Shown here in pieces: positions 17,601-24,661 of a DNA stretch of 64,000 nt (position 1 is its first letter; each line of letters begins with the position of its first letter). The stretch comes from Aeromicrobium erythreum. GTDB taxonomy: Bacteria > Actinomycetota > Actinomycetes > Propionibacteriales > Nocardioidaceae. A program made the position numbers and the translations under genes. The notes under the pieces were generated by a model. The model saw only the letters and a program-made list of their open reading frames with translations, was not told the origin of the DNA and made no database searches. Location: contig NZ_CP011502.1 of NCBI RefSeq assembly GCF_001509405.1, forward strand, positions 1,116,001 to 1,180,000, in the 5' to 3' direction.

Positions 17601-18857
17601 GTCGCCGGGCGGACGTCCTCCGTCGGGGCCGGCGACCTGCTCGATCGCCATGTCGGTGCGGCGACCGTTGGCCACGAGGGCGTCGTCCTCGGAGCTGCTG
17701 CCGATCCACGGGAACGCCTTCGTCCCGCCCTCGACGGAGCCCGACGACTGCGGGCTGTTCCACAGTGGCTGGCCGGGCGTCCCGAGGAAGGCCCAGTCGT
17801 CGCCGGACGGCACGGAGGTGCGCAGCAGGTCGGGGTGGACGACGACCAGGTCGCGGTAGGGGACGCGGCCGTGACCGTCGACCGAGGCGTCGAGCACGAG
17901 GCGACGGTCGGTGTCGCCGACGATCCGCGGCGCGACCACGTCGGCGTGCCCGCTGCGCATGACGTACGTCGGGTCCTCGGGCTCCGGAGTCGGCTCAGGG
18001 GTCGGTTCGGGCGTGGGCTCGGCGGTCGGCTCAGGGGTCGGTTCGGGCGTGGGCTCGGGGGTGGGTTCGTCGGTCGGGTCCGGCGTCGGCTCAGGGGTGG
18101 GGCCGCTGGCCGACGTCCCGCACGCCGCGTCGTCGGGCACGGCGTCGCCGACGGCGAAGCGCAGCGTCACGGGCGCGCTGCGGGCACGGGCCGTCATGGT
18201 CGACAACGTGCCCTCGACCGAGAGCGACACGCAGTAGAGGCCGGGTCGGGTGAAGCGGTGCACCCAGTGGCCCACGAGTCCGCCGGTCGTGTTCTTCGCC
18301 GTCCTCAGCACGCCCTCGCGTGACTGCTCGGCACCGTTGGCGCCACGTCCGGTGCCCATCGGCGTCACGAACGCGAACTCGTCGTGGGTCAGGAGCGGTC
18401 GGGCCAGCCCGCTCCACGGCTGGCTGTAGTCGTAGCGGTAGGTCTGGTAGGTGCCGCCGGCCGGGGCGACGACGTCGTCGATGCGGTAGGTCAGCGTCGG
18501 GTCGCCCGCCGCGCGCGCCGTGTAGGAGAGCGCGACGGACGGCGCCACGCTGTCGTCGGTGGTGGACCCGCTGATCCAGGCGCGCTCACCAGGCGTGCCG
18601 AGCGTGCGGTGCGCCGGGGTGTCCGGCAGCTCGTAGGACGTCGCGTCGCTGATGCGGAACGTCGGTGCGGTCGGCGGCGTGACCCAGTCGAGCGCGATGC
18701 CTCCGTCCGCGGTCTTCACGGTGCGGAGCACGTGCTTGCCGGTGGCGACCGAGCCGTCGGCGGCGACGGTCGGCACGGCGGACAGGGTGAGCCCGACCAG
18801 GCAGGCCGTGAGGGCCGTGACGAGGGCGGTCGCGGGAAGTCGGAGGGACGAGCGCAT
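14661..18857 (-). CDS. Multi-module choice-of-anchor M surface protein (ABC transporter-associated)
   Basis: A 1,398-residue exported protein. Signal peptide 1-33; then five choice-of-anchor M modules at roughly 34-235 (degenerate first), 297-505 (MRSGHADVVAPRIVGD), 528-717 (DDGHVSLHPTTNAG), 784-985 (DEGHVDFASRVL) and 1143-1320 (SSGHVDYATRLV). An EPTPEPTP wall-spanning linker separates modules 1 and 2, a second Pro/Thr stretch precedes module 4, and an Ig-like unit (about 1010-1090) and a Gly/Ser linker separate 4 and 5. A C-terminal helix and WWRRRF tail anchor it; no LPxTG was seen. It resembles TIGR03773-type proteins. Single cysteines recur in modules 1-4. Role in metal capture or adhesion is inferred from the operon. 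Confidence 0.88.
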   Translation of the reverse strand: MRSSLRLPATALVTALTACLVGLTLSAVPTVAADGSVATGKHVLRTVKTADGGIALDWVTPPTAPTFRISDATSYELPDTPAHRTLGTPGERAWISGSTTDDSVAPSVALSYTARAAGDPTLTYRIDDVVAPAGGTYQTYRYDYSQPWSGLARPLLTHDEFAFVTPMGTGRGANGAEQSREGVLRTAKNTTGGLVGHWVHRFTRPGLYCVSLSVEGTLSTMTARARSAPVTLRFAVGDAVPDDAACGTSASGPTPEPTPDPTDEPTPEPTPEPTPEPTAEPTPEPTPEPTPEPEDPTYVMRSGHADVVAPRIVGDTDRRLVLDASVDGHGRVPYRDLVVVHPDLLRTSVPSGDDWAFLGTPGQPLWNSPQSSGSVEGGTKAFPWIGSSSEDDALVANGRRTDMAIEQVAGPDGGRPPGDLSIWTGSSSPYVLVSTRGGVLPAGTPAVLSAASVRNHAHYNWSFSAPGVYCLAVSAQTEIAGDLQVRRDWLTMVVGDTVDADRVTPCARRLPPPTEPAPGPTELTSGPGPHVVTDDGHVSLHPTTNAGIAAASWNTARQRPVAYTRLDDTVVHLRNPTVRSYLDSLQLLSTRTLRLDTLGVPASDGGETLELLRMRGPGPLHLDDARSDDTSRSPRTLRPREETVQGVRVQASLPGRYCVDLRWTNGRGERRDATLTLVVDGPVRPSDPDSPWWRAAEHGALGTTCAAGAEPEGPSDPEPEPTPSPTTPGPTPSPTPTSSPTPPVDEKDPVYDAPNGWRNDAGATIIDEGHVDFASRVLRGALVTHVKDSATGRDVAWRPFTSTVLHVGRQAAQRIPAGANLAFLGRAGDPVWLAPETQDESIVWPGWSTEAIPDGTLRGGVRWRLLRASGPGEMALFTSVPNGFGTVDVRFNTRDGITSADAFTIPPRTHAHGTWAFSAEGVYCLDSERTATSASGRTLRHRFTLAVAVGRTDLRTVDPKACFRADGRPGAADTRPVPEASLTDATTGGVRVLNGRDGLVRGSQALVSVPDVDAGEWVSVWLHSRPRWLGWAQVDASGALRVRMPADARTGDHRLVVKRRSGELVGWDHVTLTAAPRVPTAPRPGGSNGGSGGSGDGGSGAGGSGARAALAAGQTCVPQRATVISSGHVDYATRLVGGRLRSLVGTDGSGAKVYRDPKDVVLWVKPGSKVRLPTGLGAVGRAGSSIYQVPQTQVPDLVWLGWNTESLDTSQVRGSVRWRLDSVQGPGSLRVYTAGTFGGVERMVFDGPGSTSIPLGVHAHANWAFSKPGFYRVAFTQQATRADGKAVSDRSTLTFAVGDVNPAAAASGGGCGALPQSDVASQDRTLEESAEAAAQDRAEAAAVARGLVPESDDGAVDTVLSALERGPVRLLLGVLGGLLLATAAGALWWRRRFHGTAA

Positions 18858-18885
18858 GAGGACCTTCGCAGGGGAGGGGGAGGGG

Positions 18886-18920
18886 CGCCTCGGGGCGGCA
18901 GCGTGTGCCGCCCCGAGGCG
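18886..18920 (-). terminator. 15-bp perfect hairpin between the first two operon genes
   Basis: CGCCTCGGGGCGGCA (18886-18900) pairs with TGCCGCCCCGAGGCG (18906-18920) over a five-base loop. It begins just after the stop of the short exported protein at 18926 and ends 29 bases before the start of the 1,398-residue protein. With no T-run it is more likely a partial terminator or mRNA stabiliser that makes the first gene more abundant than the rest. Confidence 0.65.
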
Positions 18921-18925
18921 GGGTG

Positions 18926-19486
18926 TCAGGAGCCGGCCGTGATGTTCAGCGGCGAGAGGGTCTCGGCGAAGGCGCCGTCACCGGTCTCGACGTCGAGGCT
19001 CACCGCGTAGCTGGTCGCGGTGGCGCTGGCCGCGGGCAGACGCCACTCGCCGTGGACGTGGTCGGCGGCCTGCGTGAGGGTCACGGTCGACGAGCCGCCG
19101 AACGTCACGCCCGAGTCGAGCGTGATGGTCACGGAGTCGGCGCAGACGCTCTCGGCCCCGGCGGCGACCTCGTAGCTGAAGCCGAGGTCGGGCAGGGACG
19201 AGTCGAGGTCGGCGTCGACGACCCAGGCGCCGCCGGTGTGGCTGACGCCCGCGCTGGACGCCGGGAAGGTGGCGCGGTGGTTGCCGATGTCTGCCGGGGC
19301 CACGTGCTGGCCGCCGAGGTGGCTGCCGAGCTCGTAGCTCGCGGCGCCGCCGGCGTCGGTGCACTCGAGCTCGACCACGTCGTTGTGGCCGGCCGGGATG
19401 GCCGTCTCGGCGTGGGCGGGGAGGCTGAACGCCACGGAGGCGGCTCCACCGGCGAGGACGGCGGTGATGAGACGTGCAGAGGACAT
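18926..19486 (-). CDS. Short exported protein heading the anchored-repeat operon
   Basis: A 186-residue protein with a clear signal peptide (LITAVLAGGAASVAFSLPAHA, cleavage near residue 26) and no membrane anchor at the C-terminus. The mature part is acidic, low in lysine, has two cysteines (ELECTDAG and SVCADSV) that could form a disulfide, and includes HGEWRLPAASATATSYAVSLDV near the end, beta-rich like the neighbouring modules. It carries scattered histidines (GHNDVV, HLGGQHVAPADIGNH, DHVHGEW) that could bind metal. ATG 19486 is preceded by a strong GAAGGAG site. It is the first gene after the Fur/Zur-type operator. I do not recognise a named family; a secreted metal-binding partner is an inference. 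Confidence 0.75.
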   Translation of the reverse strand: MSSARLITAVLAGGAASVAFSLPAHAETAIPAGHNDVVELECTDAGGAASYELGSHLGGQHVAPADIGNHRATFPASSAGVSHTGGAWVVDADLDSSLPDLGFSYEVAAGAESVCADSVTITLDSGVTFGGSSTVTLTQAADHVHGEWRLPAASATATSYAVSLDVETGDGAFAETLSPLNITAGS

Positions 19487-19623
19487 GCTTCTCCTTCGAT
19501 CCGTCCGGGGCAGCTGCCGACCGGACGTGGATGGGTCGGACGACCGCGGGCGCGGTCGCGGTGCTCTCTCACCGCCACCGACCGGGCGACACGGCGGCCG
19601 CGTGGTGGCGGCCAGGTGCGAGC

Positions 19624-19653
19624 ACCTTAGACAAGAATGAGAATCATTGTCAA
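19624..19653 (-). promoter_or_regulatory. Promoter with overlapping Fur/Zur-type operator
   Basis: On the minus strand TTGACA (19653-19648), an 18-base spacer and TAAGGT (19629-19624) form a good promoter. The plus-strand segment TGAGAATCATTGTCA (19638-19652), read on the minus strand as TGACAATGATTCTCA, matches the 7-1-7 Fur-family consensus TGATAATNATTATCA at 12 of 14 positions. It overlaps the -35 and spacer, so a metal-loaded repressor would block transcription. The downstream ABC-3 and ZnuA-like genes point to Zur. Confidence 0.7.
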
Positions 19654-19681
19654 ACACGCACGAGAAGATGCGCGCGCATGA

Positions 19682-19717
19682 CGACGCCCCCGCCCGCAGG
19701 TGCGGACGGGGGCGTCG
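19682..19717 (-). terminator. Hairpin terminator after the 206-residue exported protein
   Basis: CGACGCCCCCG (19682-19692) pairs with CGGGGGCGTCG (19707-19717), extended inward by CCGCA/TGCGG. It begins 11 bases beyond the stop at 19728 and separates this gene from the metal-regulated promoter downstream. Confidence 0.7.
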
Positions 19718-19727
19718 GGGGAGGTGC

Positions 19728-20348
19728 TCAGGACGAGGAGTCGTCCTGGGTGTCGGGTGCGGCGGGTCCGCCGCGACCGGGACCGCCGGGGCCACCGGGG
19801 CCACCGGCCGGTCCGAGCAGGTCGGCGTCGAAGGCCTTCAGGACCGACGCCTTGTCCGAGGAGCTGATCGTGCCCTCGTCGACGGCGTCGTCGAGCCGGT
19901 CGGACAGCGCGCTGCGCTCCTCGGTGCGGCGCTCGGTGCGGTCGGACTCGGCCTGCTTCTCGGCGGCGGCGAGCGCCGACTCGACCTTCGACTCCGAGAC
20001 GCCGAGCTCCTTCGCCAGGGCGGCCGCCAGCTTGGCGTCACGCTGCTCGCGCTCGGCCTCGGTGGGCGGGGTCGGCTTCTCCCCGTCCTTCGGCTTGGCG
20101 GGCCGCAGGTCGTCGCGGACGGCGGCCAGCGCCTTCTCGACGACCGACTGCTCCAGCCCGAGCTGCTTCGCGATCACGGCGGCCTGCGCGTCGGGGCCGC
20201 CGTGCGGTCCGGCGGGGCGGGCGCTGGTGCTGGTGCCGCTGCCGGTCGAGGCGGTGTCCGCGGACGCGAGCGCCACGCCGCCGACGGCCAGGCCGGCTCC
20301 GGCCACGAGGCCGGCGATGCCGAGTCGGGCTGCGGTGGAGGTGTTCAT
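19728..20348 (-). CDS. Exported Ala/Glu-rich protein with duplicated helical motif
   Basis: A 206-residue protein with a signal peptide (GIAGLVAGAGLAVGGVALASA) and a Gly/Pro-rich C-terminus (GGPGGPGGPGRGG). The centre has two similar helical units: QAAVIAKQLGLEQSVVEKAL near residue 55 and AKLAAALAKELGVSESKVES near 105. Each has the L-G-(V/L)-x-x-x-x-V-E pattern, followed by a third helical region (LDDAVDEGTISSSDKASVLKA). Such units appear in many secreted actinobacterial proteins of unknown function. It is a single gene with its own terminator. No enzymatic motif was seen. ATG 20348 has a GGAAGAG-type site. Confidence 0.65.
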   Translation of the reverse strand: MNTSTAARLGIAGLVAGAGLAVGGVALASADTASTGSGTSTSARPAGPHGGPDAQAAVIAKQLGLEQSVVEKALAAVRDDLRPAKPKDGEKPTPPTEAEREQRDAKLAAALAKELGVSESKVESALAAAEKQAESDRTERRTEERSALSDRLDDAVDEGTISSSDKASVLKAFDADLLGPAGGPGGPGGPGRGGPAAPDTQDDSSS

Positions 20349-20521
20349 CAGGTGACTCTCTTCCGTTGAGGTGTGTCCTCGTCGACGATGACGAGCGTTC
20401 CTGTGGCGTCGCTGTGCGCGACGTCAGGGACCGCTGGGCGTCCGTCCGGCAGCGGGCGGCGACGTGCAGCAGGTCGCGGGGGCTCGGCCCGGCAAGGTGC
20501 GGCGGTGCCCGTACCGCCGGT

Positions 20522-21382
20522 ATGGTCACCGACATGGCCAGGCGACGTCGGATCCACACGTTCTCCCACGACGGTCTCACGTTCGACGTGCGCGACACTG
20601 GGCCGCTCGACGGCCCGCCGGTCGTGCTGCTGCACGGCTTCCCGCAGACGTCGACGTCGTGGGACAAGGTCAGCGAGCTGCTCCACGGCGACGGCTACCG
20701 CACGATCGCGCCCGACCTGCGCGGCTACTCCCCGGGCGCCCGCCCGTCGGGTCGCCGGGCCTACGCGACCGAGCTGCTGGCCGAGGACGTCGCGGCCCTC
20801 CTCGCGGTCGTGGGGGAGCCGGTGCACCTCGTCGGGCACGACTGGGGCTCTGCGATCGGCTGGGTCGTGGCCGCGCGCCACCCCGACCGGCTGCTCTCCT
20901 GGACCGCCGTGTCGGTGCCCCACCCCGCGGCCTTCGTGGCCTCGATGGCACGCAGCACCCAGCTGCTGAAGTCGTGGTACATGGGCTTCTTCCAGCTGCC
21001 GGTGGTGCCCGAGCTCGTGCTCACGCGGGCGCGTGGCGTGCGCGAGCGGGTGCTGCGCCACGCCGGCATGGACCGCGACCTGCTCGCCCGCTTCCAGACC
21101 GAGATGGTCGACGGCGGGGCGCTGACGGGCGGCCTCGGCTTCTACCGCGCGCTGCCGTTCTCGGCCAAGGGTCTGCAGGGCACGGTGCGCGTGCCGACGA
21201 CCTTGGTGTGGAGCACCGGCGACGTCGCGCTCGGTCGCGCCGGCGTCGACCTGACGCCGCGTCACGTGGACGCGCCGTACGAGCTCGTGGTGCTCGAGGG
21301 CGTCAGCCACTGGATCCCCGACCACGCCCCGCAGGTGCTGGTCGACGCCATCACCCGACGGGCTCGCGCGGCCGCTGCCTGA
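20522..21382 (+). CDS. Epoxide hydrolase-type alpha/beta hydrolase
   Basis: A 286-residue alpha/beta hydrolase. HGFPQTSTSWD near residue 37 is the oxyanion-hole motif of the epoxide hydrolases. The nucleophile is an Asp in VGHDWGSAIGW (near 106), as in epoxide hydrolases and haloalkane dehalogenases, not a Ser. The catalytic His lies in GVSHWIPDHAP near the end. It would open an epoxide to a diol, or cleave a related bond; substrate unknown. ATG 20522 (MVTDMARRRR) is used; ATG 20534 is equally possible. It lies 16 bp before the pterin dehydratase gene and may be co-transcribed with it. Confidence 0.85.
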   Translation: MVTDMARRRRIHTFSHDGLTFDVRDTGPLDGPPVVLLHGFPQTSTSWDKVSELLHGDGYRTIAPDLRGYSPGARPSGRRAYATELLAEDVAALLAVVGEPVHLVGHDWGSAIGWVVAARHPDRLLSWTAVSVPHPAAFVASMARSTQLLKSWYMGFFQLPVVPELVLTRARGVRERVLRHAGMDRDLLARFQTEMVDGGALTGGLGFYRALPFSAKGLQGTVRVPTTLVWSTGDVALGRAGVDLTPRHVDAPYELVVLEGVSHWIPDHAPQVLVDAITRRARAAAA

Positions 21383-21398
21383 CGCGTACGGTCGGGAC

Positions 21399-21701
21399 AT
21401 GGACGAGCCCTTCGACCCGGCCCGCGTCACCCAGGCGCTCGAGCACCTGCCCGGATGGGAGGGTGACGCGTCGGGCCTGACCCGCACGTACCACTTCGAG
21501 AGCTTCGCCGACGCCATCGGCTTCATGGCCGCGGCAGCCCCGCGCATCGACGAGATGGACCACCACCCCGAGTGGACCAACGTCTACGACCGGGTCGACG
21601 TGCGGCTCGTCAGCCACGACGTGAACGGCGTCAGCGGACGCGACGTACGACTGGCCGAGGTGCTCGACGAGCTCGCCGGCGCCGTGGCCGGCTCGTCCTG
21701 A
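21399..21701 (+). CDS. phhB: 4a-hydroxytetrahydrobiopterin dehydratase (pterin carbinolamine dehydratase)
   Basis: A 100-residue protein of the PCD/DCoH family, which dehydrates 4a-hydroxytetrahydropterin so that the cofactor of aromatic amino-acid hydroxylases can be recycled. The signature EMDHHPEWTNVYDRVDVRL at residues 50-69 contains the catalytic His-His and Trp. Length is normal. No aromatic hydroxylase gene is nearby, which is usual in Actinobacteria, where the role of this protein is uncertain. It converges on the VKOR gene with three bases between stops. Confidence 0.92.
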   Translation: MDEPFDPARVTQALEHLPGWEGDASGLTRTYHFESFADAIGFMAAAAPRIDEMDHHPEWTNVYDRVDVRLVSHDVNGVSGRDVRLAEVLDELAGAVAGSS

Positions 21702-21704
21702 CCG

Positions 21705-22340
21705 TCAGGCCCAGAGGTTCTCGCCGAAGCGGAACCAGATGGCCGACAGCACTGCCACGTACCAGAGCACGATCACGAGCAGCGTCCAGTTGCTGAGGAA
21801 CCGCGTGACCGCGGAGCGCGGCGCGAAGGCGCGCAGGTTGCGTGCGGTGACCACCACGAACAGCGGGATCATGAACGTCCACACGACCATGCACCACGGG
21901 CACAGCTTCCCGATGTCGTAGATGCTCTGGTACTGCAGCCAGGTCACGAAGCCGATCCCGAAGAGCACGCCCACCTGCAGCCCTGCCCACACGAAGGCGG
22001 GGAGGCGGACACCGGCGAGCAGGAGGACGGCGAGCGTCACGACGACCGTGAAACCGACGATGCCGATGATCGGGTTCGGGAAGCCGAACGCGGACGCCTC
22101 AGGGGTGTTGATGACGCCACCGCAGCTGACGAAGGCGTTGAGGTCGCAGTTCGTCGTGCCCTTGCCCGTCTCCGCGAGGTCGGTCAGGTATCGGACCTTC
22201 TCGATGGTCAGGGTGATCGCCGCCAGCAGTCCGACCACGCCGGCGACCAGCATGAACCACCTCGGGTCGTGGACGTCGGCGTCGCCGGCCTCCCTCGTGT
22301 CGGGGGCCCGGTCACGGTCGTCCTGCAGCACGTCGCTCAC
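21705..22340 (-). CDS. Vitamin K epoxide reductase family membrane protein
   Basis: A 211-residue integral membrane protein with five predicted helices. It has the loop cysteines (TTNCDLNAFVSCGGV near residues 62-75) and the redox motif CPWC (in GKLCPWCMVV near 143). Bacterial VKOR homologues reoxidise DsbA-like partners using quinones and so support disulfide formation outside the membrane, a common actinobacterial substitute for DsbB. The partner thioredoxin-like protein is not in this window. Start ATG 22340 lies 108 bp from the divergent monooxygenase gene. Confidence 0.93.
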   Translation of the reverse strand: MSDVLQDDRDRAPDTREAGDADVHDPRWFMLVAGVVGLLAAITLTIEKVRYLTDLAETGKGTTNCDLNAFVSCGGVINTPEASAFGFPNPIIGIVGFTVVVTLAVLLLAGVRLPAFVWAGLQVGVLFGIGFVTWLQYQSIYDIGKLCPWCMVVWTFMIPLFVVVTARNLRAFAPRSAVTRFLSNWTLLVIVLWYVAVLSAIWFRFGENLWA

Positions 22341-22383
22341 GCCGCCGATCGTAGTGGAGGGCTGGTCGTCAGGACAGGGCGTC

Positions 22384-22412
22384 TTGACGTGCCTCCGTAC
22401 CCCGCGTACGGT
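22384..22412 (+). promoter_or_regulatory. Promoter of the EthA-like monooxygenase gene
   Basis: TTGACG (22384-22389), a 17-base spacer and TACGGT (22407-22412, matching TANNNT) form a plausible housekeeping promoter pointing at the gene at 22448. Transcription would begin close to the palindrome at 22417-22431. Confidence 0.55.
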
Positions 22413-22416
22413 TTCG

Positions 22417-22431
22417 GATACCGTCGGTATC
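22417..22431. promoter_or_regulatory. TetR-type operator before the monooxygenase
   Basis: GATACCGTCGGTATC is a perfect 15-base palindrome with one central base. It lies just downstream of the -10 hexamer and 16 bases before the start codon, an ideal repressor position. EthA-like genes are often repressed by a neighbouring TetR protein, but none adjoins here. Confidence 0.65.
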
Positions 22432-22447
22432 TGAAAGAGGTTCGCGC

Positions 22448-23890
22448 ATGGAGCACGTCGACGTCGTCATCGTCGGTGCCGGTCTGTCCGGCATCGGCGC
22501 CGCCTACCGGCTGAGCACGATGAGCCCGGGGTCGAGCTACGCGGTCCTGGAGGCGCGCGACGCGATGGGCGGCACGTGGGACCTCTTCCGCTACCCGGGC
22601 ATCCGCTCGGACTCCGACATGTACACGCTCAGCTACCCGTTCCGGCCCTGGACCCACCGCAAGGCCATCGCCGACGGCGCCGACATCCGCGAGTACATCC
22701 GCCGCACCGCCGACGAGCACGGCATCGCCGACCGCATCCGCTACGGCCACCGCGTGGTCGGCGCCAGCTGGTCGTCCGACGACGCGCGCTGGACCGTCAC
22801 GAGCGAGGTCGACGGCGAGCTCGTCGAGCAGACCTGCTCCTTCCTGTTCATGTGCAGCGGCTACTACGACTACGACGAGGGCTACACGCCCGACTTCCCT
22901 GGGCTGGAGGACTTCGGCGGGACCGTCGTGCACCCGCAGTTCTGGCCCGAGGACCTCGACTACGCGGGCAAGAAGGTCGTCGTCATCGGCTCCGGCGCCA
23001 CCGCGATCACGCTCGTGCCGTCGATGGCCGAGCGCGCCGGTCACGTGACCATGCTGCAGCGCTCGCCCACCTACATCACCTCGCTGCCGCAGGAGGACGC
23101 GATCTCCGCGGGCCTGCGCAAGGTGCTGCCCGCCGGGCCGGCCCACCGGGTGACGCGGCTCAAGAACGCCGCCACGGCGATCGGCTTCTACGAGTTCTGC
23201 CGCCGCTTCCCGTCGGCGGCCCGCAAGATCCTGTTGAGCCGCGCGCAGGGTGCCGTGCCCGAGGGCTTCGACCCCCAGCATCTCACCCCGAGCTACGACC
23301 CCTGGGACCAGCGGCTCTGCGTCGTCCCGAACGGCGACCTGTGGCGCACGCTGCGTCGCGGCCAGGCGTCGATCGTGACCGACCGGATCGACTCCTTCGA
23401 CGAGACCGGCATCCGCCTCGTCTCGGGCGAGCACCTCGACGCCGACGTCGTCGTGACGGCCACGGGCCTGAAGGTCGTCGCGCTGGGCAAGGTCGCGATC
23501 GACGTCGACGGCGAGAAGGTCGACCCGAACGAGCGCTTCGTCTACAAGGGCCTCATGGTCAGCGGCGTGCCGAACCTGGCCTGGTGCATCGGCTACACGA
23601 ACGCGTCCTGGACGCTGCGCGCCGACCTGTCGTGGCAGTACGTCGCCCGGCTGCTCGAGCACATGCGCCGCCACGGCTACGTCGCGGGCATGCCCGACCC
23701 CGACGCCGTGGGCGGGCAGGGTGCGCCGGCGCTCGACCTGCAGTCCGGCTACGTGCAGCGTGCCGTCGGCGTCCTGCCCCAGCAGGGCAAGGAGCGTCCG
23801 TGGACCGTGCGTCAGAACTGGTTCCTCGACGCCTGGGACAACCGCCGCACCGACCTCGACGAGCAGATGATCTGGACGAAGGCCTCCTGA
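22448..23890 (+). CDS. EthA/MymA-like flavin-containing Baeyer-Villiger monooxygenase
   Basis: A 480-residue FAD/NADPH enzyme that inserts oxygen into ketones or oxidises sulfur compounds. The FAD motif VGAGLSGIGAAYRL begins near residue 8, GGTWDLFRYPGIRSDSDMYTL follows, the Baeyer-Villiger fingerprint FGGTVVHPQFWP is near 158-169, and the NADPH motif VIGSGATAITLVPSM near 181. Segments such as YYDYDEGYTPDFPG and YTNASWTLRADLS closely follow M. tuberculosis EthA, the thioamide pro-drug activator. Natural substrate is unknown. A promoter and an operator-like palindrome precede it, so it is likely inducible. Confidence 0.9.
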   Translation: MEHVDVVIVGAGLSGIGAAYRLSTMSPGSSYAVLEARDAMGGTWDLFRYPGIRSDSDMYTLSYPFRPWTHRKAIADGADIREYIRRTADEHGIADRIRYGHRVVGASWSSDDARWTVTSEVDGELVEQTCSFLFMCSGYYDYDEGYTPDFPGLEDFGGTVVHPQFWPEDLDYAGKKVVVIGSGATAITLVPSMAERAGHVTMLQRSPTYITSLPQEDAISAGLRKVLPAGPAHRVTRLKNAATAIGFYEFCRRFPSAARKILLSRAQGAVPEGFDPQHLTPSYDPWDQRLCVVPNGDLWRTLRRGQASIVTDRIDSFDETGIRLVSGEHLDADVVVTATGLKVVALGKVAIDVDGEKVDPNERFVYKGLMVSGVPNLAWCIGYTNASWTLRADLSWQYVARLLEHMRRHGYVAGMPDPDAVGGQGAPALDLQSGYVQRAVGVLPQQGKERPWTVRQNWFLDAWDNRRTDLDEQMIWTKAS

Positions 23891-23906
23891 CCCTTCCTCC
23901 CACCCC

Positions 23907-23965
23907 CTGAGCGTGACGTTTGCGGGCCGGATCGGCCGTTCCCACCCCGCGAACGTCACGCTCAG
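23907..23965. repeat. Intergenic inverted repeat (hairpin)
   Basis: CTGAGCGTGACGTTTGCGGG on the left pairs with CCCGCGAACGTCACGCTCAG on the right with one mismatch, around an 18-base GC-rich loop. It lies between the monooxygenase stop and the next start, so it can terminate transcription. Similar unrelated palindromes recur in this genome window. Confidence 0.7.
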
Positions 23966-24007
23966 CGGGGTGGGCGAGGCGGGGTGGGGGACGACTAGGG
24001 TGGGCCG

Positions 24008-24661
24008 GTGCGCATCGACCAGCTGACCCTGCGGGCCGCCGGCGGCGCGCTGCTTCTCCTGTCCCTGCTGGTGGTCCTCGCCTCGCCCGGCGACGTGGTC
24101 GACCGACCCGTGGGCGCCGTGCTGGCGGGAGGCCTCGGAGCTCTCGTCCGGGTGGTGCTCGCGGCCGCCGGCCTGTCGCTCGTGCTGTCGCTGCAGTCGC
24201 TCGCTCCGTCGCTCGACCCTGAGCGTGGCTCTGGGCGGCCTCGGCGCGCGGTGCCGGTGCTGCTCGGACTCCATGCCCTGTCGCTCGTCGCGCTCGCCTT
24301 CACCTCGCCCAGTACGGAGCCGTTCGGGACGGGCGCGGTCGCCGCGCAGGGGACGGCGTCGTCCGCCCTCGGCGACCTCGCGCTGCTCGTCGCGTCCACC
24401 GCGCTCCCTGCGGCGATGATCGTCCAGGCCGCGCGCTGGCGGCGCGACGAGACGACCGCGCCGAGGGCGAAGGGCGCTTTCGTGGCTGCCGTGGTGTCCC
24501 TGTGGGCGTCGCTGGCCTACTCGCTCGCCGACCAGGGCACCCTGCCCGCCCCCGGTCTCTGGCAGCGCGTCGCGTTCGTCGTCGCCTGGGTCTGGCTCGC
24601 CGTCCTGTTGCTGCGTACCGCGGGCGACCTCACGTCTGGCAGTGGGGGCACCAGAAGGTGA
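24008..24661 (+). CDS. Hypothetical multi-pass membrane protein (DUF998-like layout)
   Basis: A 217-residue protein of about six hydrophobic helices (for example LLLLSLLVVLASP, VVLAAAGLSLVLSLQSL, AFVVAWVWLAVLLL). The order of helices and a short charged loop RRAVPVLLGLHALSLVALAF are reminiscent of DUF998 membrane proteins, but no clear signature allows assignment. The start is GTG 24008. Its 3' end overlaps the convergent DNA glycosylase gene by 32 bases. It appears to be a single-gene unit after a strong hairpin. Confidence 0.6.
   Translation: MRIDQLTLRAAGGALLLLSLLVVLASPGDVVDRPVGAVLAGGLGALVRVVLAAAGLSLVLSLQSLAPSLDPERGSGRPRRAVPVLLGLHALSLVALAFTSPSTEPFGTGAVAAQGTASSALGDLALLVASTALPAAMIVQAARWRRDETTAPRAKGAFVAAVVSLWASLAYSLADQGTLPAPGLWQRVAFVVAWVWLAVLLLRTAGDLTSGSGGTRR

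Noticed and set aside
14676..18323. Long open frame of more than 1,200 codons on the plus strand opposite the multi-module surface protein
   Set aside because: Its composition is that of an antisense frame in high-GC DNA (Arg/Ala/Gly/Val-rich), it has no domains, and the minus-strand gene has a signal peptide, repeated modules and anchor.
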